Source of the DNA: an uncultured Opitutia bacterium
Lineage (GTDB): Bacteria; Verrucomicrobiota; Verrucomicrobiia; Opitutales; JABJCN01
Length of the DNA stretch: 8,554 bases
NCBI GenBank assembly: GCA_913046175.1
Contig: CAJWSN010000054.1
Location: 1 to 8,554, forward strand
Direction of reading: 5' to 3'
Shown: piece after piece, positions 1-5,564 of the stretch
Numbering within the stretch: the first letter of the stretch is position 1
Layout of the letters: the number at the start of each line of letters is the position of its first letter
Made by a program: the position numbers and the translations under genes
The notes under the pieces: model-generated
The model's database searches: none
Told to the model about the DNA's origin: nothing
What the model saw: only the letters and a program-made list of their open reading frames with translations

Positions 1-1
1 C

Positions 2-1480
2 ATTGAAAAAGACAGCGCATTGGATCGGCGATTCCAATCCGTGAAGGTCGACGCTCCTTCCATCGATGACACTTTTCTCATCCTCAAGGGTATTCGTCAC
101 AAATACGAGGAGCATCATAAGGTTTCTTTCACCGACGATTCGCTTTGGTCCTCGGTCAAGCTTTCTGACCGTTATATTTCTGGAAGGTTCCTTCCTGACA
201 AAGCGATTGATGTACTTGATGAAGCTGGTGCGCGCTCTCGCATCCAAGCTCTGCAGCGACCACCAGAAATTGAGGATATTTCCAGCGAGATCGACAAAAT
301 TTGCAGCCTCAAGGACGAAGCTATCAGTAAGCAGGACTTTGAACAGGCGGCCAAGCACAGGGATCACGAAAAGCAGCTTCGCGCCAAGCGGGAGGAGATT
401 CTTGAGGACTGGAAGAAGAATCGTGAGGAGGAGAAGATTGTCGTTGGTGAGGATGATATACTCCACATTGTTTCCGAATGGACGGGAATCCCCCTGAGCC
501 GCATGGAGAAAAAGGAGAACACGAAGCTCCTGGAGCTGGAAAGCGATCTTCAGCAGGAGGTTATTGGTCAGGTCCGGGCCACGAATGTCATCGCCAAGGC
601 GCTCCAGCGTTCACGTGCTGACTTGAAGGATCCCAAGCGACCAATTGGTTCGTTTCTTTTCATGGGTCCTACTGGGGTGGGAAAGACCCATTTGGCAAAG
701 GTGCTTGCTGAAAATATGTTTGGGGAGCAGGATGCGCTCATCCAGCTCGATATGTCCGAGTACATGGAGAAGTTTGCTGTCTCACGGCTCATCGGTTCCC
801 CACCAGGATATATTGGCTACGAAGAAGGTGGACAGCTTACAGAGGCAATTCGCCGTAAGCCCTATGCGGTTGTTCTATTTGATGAAATCGAGAAAGCCCA
901 TCCGGATATTGTTCAAATTCTTCTCCAGGTGCTGGAGGATGGTCGCCTGACAGACGGTCTTGGCCGCAAGGTCGACTTCAGGAACACCATCTTGATTATG
1001 ACTTCCAATGTCGGTGCAAGTATTCTGCAGAAAAACACCTCCATGGGATTCGAATTTGGGCAGGATGCCTCCAAGGATTTCGAGAACGTGAAGGAAAAGA
1101 TCCTTGAGGAAGCCAAGCAGTTCTTTAAGCCCGAATTCCTCAATCGTCTCAGTGAGACAGTGGTCTTCCATCCCTTGAATCAGGAGCATATGAAAAAGAT
1201 TGTGGAGCTGGAGCTTGACAAGGTTTCCAAGCGTTTAGCTGAGCAACAGAAGACGATCGAGGTCAGTGATGAAGCAAAGGAATTTCTAGTCAAAAATGGA
1301 TGGGATGAGAAAAATGGTGCGCGTCCTCTTAGACGTGCCATAGAACGCTATCTAGAGAACAACTTGGCGGAGGCCATTCTGTCTGGGGAAGTCAAGGAGG
1401 ACGGTCCTATCCTTGTAATCGTAAAGGATGACAAGTTGGCCTTTAAGCAGAAGCAGGAAATTTCTAAGGAAGTTTCCTGA
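2..1480 (+). CDS. clpC: ClpC-type AAA+ unfoldase, C-terminal part (5' end outside window)
   Basis: This is the C-terminal 492 residues of an Hsp100/Clp ATPase that unfolds proteins and feeds them to the ClpP peptidase in the cytoplasm. The frame is open to the left edge and begins inside the first AAA+ module at its arginine-finger segment (LDRRFQ, fragment residues 7-12), so the N-domain and first Walker motifs lie upstream. A UVR-like coiled segment at about 97-131 (DFEQAAKHRD) is typical of ClpC and absent from ClpB. The second AAA+ module has Walker A GPTGVGKT (222-229), pore loop GYIGYEEGG (269-277), Walker B VVLFDE (290-295), sensor 1 TSN (334-336), arginine finger in FLNRL (R382) and sensor 2 GARPLRR (439-445). 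MGF at 348-350 sits where ClpP-partner ATPases carry their ClpP-docking tripeptide, which supports ClpC over ClpB. The TGA stop ends at 1480. No convincing intrinsic terminator follows. Seen: motifs. Inferred: partnership with ClpP. Confidence 0.95.
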   Translation: MEKDSALDRRFQSVKVDAPSIDDTFLILKGIRHKYEEHHKVSFTDDSLWSSVKLSDRYISGRFLPDKAIDVLDEAGARSRIQALQRPPEIEDISSEIDKICSLKDEAISKQDFEQAAKHRDHEKQLRAKREEILEDWKKNREEEKIVVGEDDILHIVSEWTGIPLSRMEKKENTKLLELESDLQQEVIGQVRATNVIAKALQRSRADLKDPKRPIGSFLFMGPTGVGKTHLAKVLAENMFGEQDALIQLDMSEYMEKFAVSRLIGSPPGYIGYEEGGQLTEAIRRKPYAVVLFDEIEKAHPDIVQILLQVLEDGRLTDGLGRKVDFRNTILIMTSNVGASILQKNTSMGFEFGQDASKDFENVKEKILEEAKQFFKPEFLNRLSETVVFHPLNQEHMKKIVELELDKVSKRLAEQQKTIEVSDEAKEFLVKNGWDEKNGARPLRRAIERYLENNLAEAILSGEVKEDGPILVIVKDDKLAFKQKQEISKEVS

Positions 1481-1630
1481 AACGCTTTTCTTGAGGGGTA
1501 TTTTTCCACAGCAGTGAATTCCTTGTGTCCTTTTGCCAAGGGAAACTGGGTGCAGGAAATGGGTAATCCCAAAATTAATGTCAAGAACCCCGACAGAGAT
1601 ACATTTATATACAATATTATTTAACCAAGA
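1481..1630 (+). promoter_or_regulatory. 150-base gap after clpC; AT-rich candidate promoter for the hypothetical gene
   Basis: The last 30 bases before the start at 1631 are strongly AT-rich. TACAAT at 1610-1615 differs from the TATAAT -10 consensus by one base. I find no good -35 hexamer at the usual spacing, so this is only a candidate. It would start transcription about 10 bases before the ATG, giving a very short leader. Further left, imperfect arms at 1519-1525 and 1537-1543 (CCTTG/CAAGG core, 11-base loop) could fold weakly. No T-run follows, so I do not call a terminator for clpC. Confidence 0.3.
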
Positions 1631-2149
1631 ATGAGACACAGCAAGAAACCAAGGAAAGAAACAAACGGAAAGCAACGGATGCGTGAGTTTCGGATGCAAC
1701 GGGATGCCTCCAATCTGGGCTTAGGGATTCTCGATCAAGTTACACATGCCTCGACCCTGGCCCAGTTTTCCGAATACATTAAACAGGATGCAACAATCCG
1801 TAAACGCTACCTTCGGAAAGTGATGATGCATTCCCTTCTTCAATCGGAAAATGCGCAAACTTCATCGTGCGCGTCTTTTCCTTCACCTGCGTATCTTGCC
1901 AACAAACCGATGAAAATGACAATGAGATACAAGAATCCCAGTTTGAAAAACACAACACCCTCCCAACGGGAGACATTTACACGTGCGATTAAGCCTGCTG
2001 TGTTCATGGACATGATCCAGGAGCATAAATGGATAGAGTCCCAAAAACGGGGTCACGATATTGGACTGGAGACTGCAATGCAGGATTGGGTGTCCCGCTT
2101 TGGGAGTAAATTAAGGGTACGAATCCCCTTGGATTCAATCCATGCCTGA
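1631..2149 (+). CDS. Hypothetical basic protein, 172 aa, with a C-terminal EHKWIES motif
   Basis: I do not recognise a named family with certainty. The predicted 172-residue protein is rich in Lys and Arg, with a strongly basic N-terminus (residues 1-24), and has no signal peptide or membrane segment. Residues 25-72 look helical and amphipathic. Residues 73-118 are polar and low in predicted structure. Residues 121-157 form the most family-like part, with EHKWIESQKRGHDIG at 131-145 followed by DWVSRFG (152-158). This resembles, from memory, a short motif (HKW/HRW, ES/SE, G-D-G, then DW) in small uncharacterised proteins of Verrucomicrobiota and Planctomycetes and near the end of DUF4032-like proteins; I could not test that. 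The ATG at 1631 follows an AT-rich stretch but has no Shine-Dalgarno. In-frame ATGs at 1679 and 1694 are alternatives. It lies between clpC and ndk, same strand, 81 bases before the ndk start. Function unknown. Confidence 0.62.
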   Translation: MRHSKKPRKETNGKQRMREFRMQRDASNLGLGILDQVTHASTLAQFSEYIKQDATIRKRYLRKVMMHSLLQSENAQTSSCASFPSPAYLANKPMKMTMRYKNPSLKNTTPSQRETFTRAIKPAVFMDMIQEHKWIESQKRGHDIGLETAMQDWVSRFGSKLRVRIPLDSIHA

Positions 2150-2230
2150 TTTGCTGTTATCTGACTTGCCTATTGGATGCTTTTCCCTGTTCTTTCGACT
2201 TTATTACAGGACAAACCCAAATTGATTAAA

Positions 2231-2632
2231 ATGGAAAAAACATTGGTAATCTTCAAGCCTGACAGCATAGAAAACCGCTGTGTTGGTGAGGTGGTATCTC
2301 GCTTTGAAGAAGCGGGATTTTCCATTGTCGCCTGTAAACTAGAGCAGCTTACCTCTGATGTCTTGGAGGAACATTATGCTCATATTCGCAAACTGGAGCA
2401 TGTTTTCCCCATATTGGTGGATTTTATGAGCAGTCGGCCGGTTTTCCTTATGATTCTGGAAGGGGAGGACGTCATCAGCCGCACGAGGGAGCTTCTTGGT
2501 CCCACTGATCCAGCGGAGGCTCCATCGGGGACAATCCGAGGGGATCTTGGCACGGACAAGACCCGGAATGTTGTTCACGCTTCCGATAGTCCAGAAAGTG
2601 CAGCGCAGGAAATTCGTCGATTCTTTAGTTGA
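2231..2632 (+). CDS. ndk: Nucleoside diphosphate kinase (short form, 133 aa)
   Basis: Transfers the gamma-phosphate of ATP to nucleoside diphosphates through a phosphohistidine, supplying CTP, UTP, GTP and dNTPs in the cytosol. The whole fold is present: TLVIFKPD near the start (K9), Y49, F59, R86 in TRELLG, T92 in GPTDP, R103 in GTIRGD, N113, and the phosphorylated H116 in RNVVHASDS. The protein ends soon after, at EIRRFFS, about nine residues earlier than the E. coli enzyme relative to the catalytic His, so it lacks the C-terminal tail. I chose the ATG at 2231 because the family begins just before TLVIFKP. An in-frame ATG at 2177 would add 18 unrelated residues. Neither start has a clear Shine-Dalgarno. 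The stop lies 5 bases from the stop of the opposing ispF. Nearby pyrF and CTP-using ispD fit a nucleotide-supply role, by inference. Confidence 0.95.
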   Translation: MEKTLVIFKPDSIENRCVGEVVSRFEEAGFSIVACKLEQLTSDVLEEHYAHIRKLEHVFPILVDFMSSRPVFLMILEGEDVISRTRELLGPTDPAEAPSGTIRGDLGTDKTRNVVHASDSPESAAQEIRRFFS

Positions 2633-2637
2633 TCGGG

Positions 2638-3111
2638 CTAGGCTTCCTCAAGTAGGCAAACCGCTTGGGCTGCGATACCCAGGCCTTTGCCAATGTCCCC
2701 AATTCCTTCGTGGGTGGTTGCCTTGATCCCAATTGAAGACTTCGGAATGCCCAGGCTTTCCGAAAGCTGATCCTTTATGGCTGACAGATAAGGACTTATT
2801 TTAGGCTCCTCAAGAATCAGGGTGCTGTCGACATTGACGACACAGAGTCCTTTGGTGTGGGCTTCAGAAATGGCGCAGCGCAGGATTATTTGGGAATCAA
2901 TACCCTCAATCTCAGGATCTGAATTCGGGAAAAAGAACCCAATGTCAGGAAGGCCGGCTGCTCCCAGGATCGCGTCAGCGATGGCGTGACTCAAGACGTC
3001 TGCGTCCGAGTGCCCCAGTAACCCCTTTTTGTATGGAATCTCCACACCGCCAAGGACAAGGGTTCTTCCTTCGGTCAGTCTGTGAATATCGTATCCAGTA
3101 CCTATTCGCAT
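2638..3111 (-). CDS. ispF: 2-C-methyl-D-erythritol 2,4-cyclodiphosphate synthase
   Basis: Cyclises CDP-methylerythritol 2-phosphate to MEcPP with release of CMP, a step of the MEP isoprenoid pathway; the family works as a trimer. The 157-residue length is normal. The metal ligands D8, H10 and H42 are in place (GYDIH at 6-10, SHAI at 41-44), with H34 in GHSDADV, D46, D56 and D65. The motif ATTHEG (131-136) keeps the catalytic-site E135 but has His where E. coli has Thr (ATTTEK). GKGLGIAA (141-148) replaces the common GRGEGIA, so Arg and Glu become Lys and Leu. The ATG at 3109-3111 has a good GGAG Shine-Dalgarno at 3120-3123, 8 bases away and inside the end of ispD. The gene overlaps ispD by 10 bases, which suggests translational coupling. 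It is the last gene of the pyrF-ispD-ispF run. Confidence 0.97.
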   Translation of the reverse strand: MRIGTGYDIHRLTEGRTLVLGGVEIPYKKGLLGHSDADVLSHAIADAILGAAGLPDIGFFFPNSDPEIEGIDSQIILRCAISEAHTKGLCVVNVDSTLILEEPKISPYLSAIKDQLSESLGIPKSSIGIKATTHEGIGDIGKGLGIAAQAVCLLEEA

Positions 3112-3824
3112 GGGGGATTCTCCATCAGCAGGAACTCCAGAAAAGGTAAATCCCTTGAGGTTGTCAGCTTGGGGTTCGGCAGGCGACTTTCAACGAGGCT
3201 GACTTTTTGGCCTGCCAAGCTCAATGCTGCCGTATCGTCCGTCACTTGAATTTGTTTGTCCATGGCAATCTTGTACCCCTTGCAGATTTCGCTATAACGA
3301 AATACTTGGGGAGTCTCCATTCCCCACAGGTATTTTCTTTGGATATCCTCCAACTGGTGGGTTTGGTCATACGTTTCTTCCGCGGCGACCCGTTTGATCG
3401 TGTCTGCAATTCGATGCGCGGCTGAGGCAGCCCCATGTTTGCGTGCTGCGGTTGCTAACTGAATCAGCAATTTGTTTCCAATGGCTGGCCTCGCGCAATC
3501 GTGGATGAAAACCAGTTCAGGCTGTGCCTCAAATTTCTGCAGGCCATTCCAAACAGAGTGCATTCTTTCCTTCCCTCCTTGAACCCAATTCAGGTCAGGC
3601 ATTTCGTCCATGTCCATGCTTTCAGTCACCTTTTCGAGTGCGTTTTTCTGAAGGTCTTCCCGGTATACGATTACGATTTCATCGAAAAGACCGGAGGCAG
3701 AAAATGCTTCAAGGGAATACTGAAAAACTGGTTTTCCATTAATAGGCAGTAGAATCTTTTCTTTTGCGCCATTATCCATGCGGCGGCCTGCACCGCCTGC
3801 AAGAAGGATTCCACCATCACCCAT
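3102..3824 (-). CDS. ispD: 2-C-methyl-D-erythritol 4-phosphate cytidylyltransferase
   Basis: Joins CTP and MEP to give CDP-methylerythritol plus pyrophosphate, the third MEP-pathway step. The 240-residue product has the glycine-rich nucleotide loop LLAGGAGRRM (7-16) followed by the basic segment KEKILLP (21-27), GGKERMHSV (83-91), the metal-binding Asp in HDCARP (D109), DTIKR (141-145), LWGMETPQVF (166-175) and VTDDTAAL (194-201). I set the start at the ATG at 3824 because it lies directly before the nucleotide loop. An upstream in-frame ATG at 3875 would add 17 residues (PRPCRLPKN and so on) that look like read-through of pyrF coding sequence. The chosen start overlaps the pyrF stop by 8 bases. 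A GAGG at 3837-3840 is rather far away (12 bases), so translation probably relies on coupling to pyrF. Its 3' end overlaps ispF by 10 bases. Confidence 0.95.
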   Translation of the reverse strand: MGDGGILLAGGAGRRMDNGAKEKILLPINGKPVFQYSLEAFSASGLFDEIVIVYREDLQKNALEKVTESMDMDEMPDLNWVQGGKERMHSVWNGLQKFEAQPELVFIHDCARPAIGNKLLIQLATAARKHGAASAAHRIADTIKRVAAEETYDQTHQLEDIQRKYLWGMETPQVFRYSEICKGYKIAMDKQIQVTDDTAALSLAGQKVSLVESRLPNPKLTTSRDLPFLEFLLMENPPCE

Positions 3825-4554
3825 GGCTGGATGAAACCTCGTTGAGTTCTTCGGTAATCTGCACGGTCGCGGCATGCGGATTATCTGCTTTCAGGATCGG
3901 ACGACCGACCACGATAAAGTTTGTTCCCGCGCTTGCGGCCATTGCTGGTGTCATGATCCGTTTTTGGTCCCCGGGATCGCTTTCGGCAGGACGGATTCCG
4001 GGAGTGACCAGTAGTGGGAGGGTTCCCAGTCTTTTTCTAAGGGCATCTAATTCAAGGGGAGAGCATACGAGCCCATCGGCTCCGGCCCCAACCGCCATTT
4101 CACCCAGTGACCCGACGCGATCCTCCATCGGGCCATTCATTCCAATCCTTGCGAGAATGGTCTCATCCATCGAGGTGAGTATCGTCACGGCAACCAGTTT
4201 GACATTACCGCCGCTATCATCCCGTGCGGCTCGTGCTGCAGAAATCATTTCAGGTCCACCAGATGCGTGGAGGGTGAGCATTTGTACCGGGCGATGAATC
4301 AGGCTTTTGATTGATCCTGCCACGGTATTGGGGATGTCATGAAGCTTTAGGTCCAGGAAGACACGATAACCTCGCGAAGCAACCTCATCAAGAAGGTCGG
4401 GACCCCAACGCGTGAACATTTGCAGCCCTACTTTTACCCAGTCCAGCGCATTTTCAAGACGATCCAGCAGGGCCAAGGCCTCAGCTTTTTCATCAAGATC
4501 GAGTGCGAGGATCAATTCACATTTGGAGGTGTGGGCTACGGTTTCTGTTTTCAT
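3817..4554 (-). CDS. pyrF: Orotidine 5'-phosphate decarboxylase
   Basis: Decarboxylates OMP to UMP, the last step of de novo pyrimidine synthesis, in the cytosol. The 245-residue TIM-barrel protein shows strand 1 LILALDLD (14-21), VKVG with K42, the catalytic tetrad region DLKLHDIPNT with D68, K70 and D73, LTLHASGG (93-100), TPGIRP (184-189) and the phosphate-binding VVGRPI with R218. This is the short, group-I-like bacterial type, close to the usual 230-245 residues. I chose the ATG at 4554 because the barrel starts soon after it. An in-frame ATG at 4602 would add 16 residues rich in Cys, His and Arg and would run into ispE. No Shine-Dalgarno is visible. The gene heads an overlapping run with ispD and ispF and diverges from ispE, so its promoter must lie in the very short gap or inside the start of ispE. 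Confidence 0.95.
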   Translation of the reverse strand: MKTETVAHTSKCELILALDLDEKAEALALLDRLENALDWVKVGLQMFTRWGPDLLDEVASRGYRVFLDLKLHDIPNTVAGSIKSLIHRPVQMLTLHASGGPEMISAARAARDDSGGNVKLVAVTILTSMDETILARIGMNGPMEDRVGSLGEMAVGAGADGLVCSPLELDALRKRLGTLPLLVTPGIRPAESDPGDQKRIMTPAMAASAGTNFIVVGRPILKADNPHAATVQITEELNEVSSSHG

Positions 4555-4557
4555 TTT

Positions 4558-4570
4558 TCTGCAAAGCAGA
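4558..4570. promoter_or_regulatory. Perfect palindrome TCTGC-AAA-GCAGA between the divergent pyrF and ispE starts
   Basis: The arms TCTGC (4558-4562) and GCAGA (4566-4570) are exact reverse complements around a 3-base centre. The palindrome fills 13 of the 18 bases between the pyrF ATG (4554) and the earlier possible ispE ATG (4573), and its midpoint is within a base of the gap midpoint. It could be an operator that acts on both genes, or a small hairpin at the 5' end of either mRNA. A chance match is possible for arms this short. No recognised regulator site matches it to my knowledge. Confidence 0.35.
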
Positions 4571-4587
4571 CAATGTTCTTGCCGAGG

Positions 4588-5529
4588 ATGAAAGCGATTC
4601 AACTTTTTTCACCCGCAAAGATCAATTTGTTCCTTAGCGTCTTGGGACTGCGTGAGGATGGATTTCATGAGTTGCTCTCCCTGGTCTGTCCACTGGATTT
4701 TGGGGATTACCTGCATCTTACACTTTGTGATGAACCAGGCGACGATTCCCTTCAATGCGATTCTGCAGAAGTACCAACTGATTCCAGCAACCTTATTTTG
4801 CAGGCTGTGGAGATGTTTCGTCAGCAACATTATTTTTCAGGTCGAGTCTTGGTTAAGTTGAAGAAACAGATTCCCATGGGGGCTGGCCTTGGCGGTGGCA
4901 GCAGCAATGCGTCAACCACACTCTGGGGCTTGAACTCACTGCTTGGATCTCCCTTGGGGTTGGATGAAGTTTTGACAATAGCAGAGGGGGTGGGTTCGGA
5001 TTGTCCCTTGTTTCTGCATGGCGGCGCCGTGGTTCTTCGGGGTCGCGGGGAACTGGTGTCATCGGTTCCATTATCCTTGTGTGACAGCCTTTCCAGGAGG
5101 GAGGTTCTACTCCTTGTTCCGGGTTTGCATGTTTCGACACCATGGGCCTATAATTGCTTTCGCGAGCAGAGCGAAGCTTATGACATCAAGGAAGATTCGG
5201 AGCAACATCTTGCGCGTTACATTTCCGGATCGATCTCACACGCAGAGCTTTTGCGTAATAATTTTGAGCCGGTTGTTTTTTCCAAGTTTGTAGGATTGCA
5301 TGCGCTCAAGAAAGAAGCGCAGTCCATAACCGGCTCCCCTGTCCTTCTTTCTGGCAGTGGGTCCACCCTGTTTCTTTTACTCCCATCAGGTGTGAACGAC
5401 ATTGAGAAATTGAGTATTATTGATCAGTTGAAGGAGGCTTTCGGCGGGGAGTTTGGACTTGTCAAGGCGGGGTTGGCTCCATTTCCTCGCTCTCCCTTGA
5501 ATTTTTTTGAGGATACTAACCCCTTTTAG
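4588..5529 (+). CDS. ispE: 4-diphosphocytidyl-2-C-methyl-D-erythritol kinase
   Basis: Phosphorylates CDP-methylerythritol with ATP, the MEP-pathway step between IspD and IspF. It is a GHMP-family kinase of 313 residues, slightly longer than the roughly 285 of E. coli. Motif 1 is FSPAKINLFL (7-16, K11), the ATP loop is PMGAGLGGGSSNAS (96-109), the catalytic Asp is D138 in GSDCPLFL, and the third GHMP motif is LSGSGSTLFLLLP near the C-terminus. I prefer the ATG at 4588 because it places SPAKINL at the family position. An in-frame ATG at 4573 would add five residues. Neither start has a well-spaced Shine-Dalgarno; a GAGG directly abuts the 4588 ATG. The frame stays open back to 4420, but that part lies inside pyrF on the other strand. 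It diverges from pyrF and ends 35 bases before ptsI, so the two may be co-transcribed. Confidence 0.94.
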   Translation: MKAIQLFSPAKINLFLSVLGLREDGFHELLSLVCPLDFGDYLHLTLCDEPGDDSLQCDSAEVPTDSSNLILQAVEMFRQQHYFSGRVLVKLKKQIPMGAGLGGGSSNASTTLWGLNSLLGSPLGLDEVLTIAEGVGSDCPLFLHGGAVVLRGRGELVSSVPLSLCDSLSRREVLLLVPGLHVSTPWAYNCFREQSEAYDIKEDSEQHLARYISGSISHAELLRNNFEPVVFSKFVGLHALKKEAQSITGSPVLLSGSGSTLFLLLPSGVNDIEKLSIIDQLKEAFGGEFGLVKAGLAPFPRSPLNFFEDTNPF

Positions 5530-5564
5530 GGAACAACCCGATCTGAAATGCTTGCTCAGGTCTG

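Noticed and set aside
2..1480. ClpB instead of ClpC for the first gene
   Set aside because: The UVR-like segment instead of the long ClpB middle domain, and an MGF tripeptide at the ClpP-docking position, favour ClpC.
1467..1483. Small inverted repeats at the clpC stop (AGGAA/TTCCT and GTTTC/GAAAC)
   Set aside because: Loops of only two bases, overlapping alternatives and no following T-run make a terminator unlikely.
2177..2230. Earlier ndk start at the ATG at 2177
   Set aside because: It adds 18 residues not found in the family, which starts just before TLVIFKP; no better ribosome binding site is seen there.
3825..3875. Upstream extension of ispD to an ATG at 3875
   Set aside because: The extra 17 residues fall inside pyrF coding sequence and precede the normal family start; the ATG at 3824 fits the nucleotide loop position.
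3764..4297. Open frame of 177 codons on the + strand
   Set aside because: It lies antisense to pyrF and the start of ispD, both with full catalytic motifs. Its translation is rich in Ser, Pro and Arg and shows no domain.
4420..4587. Upstream extension of ispE to 4420
   Set aside because: This part is antisense to the beginning of pyrF and precedes the conserved SPAKINL start region.
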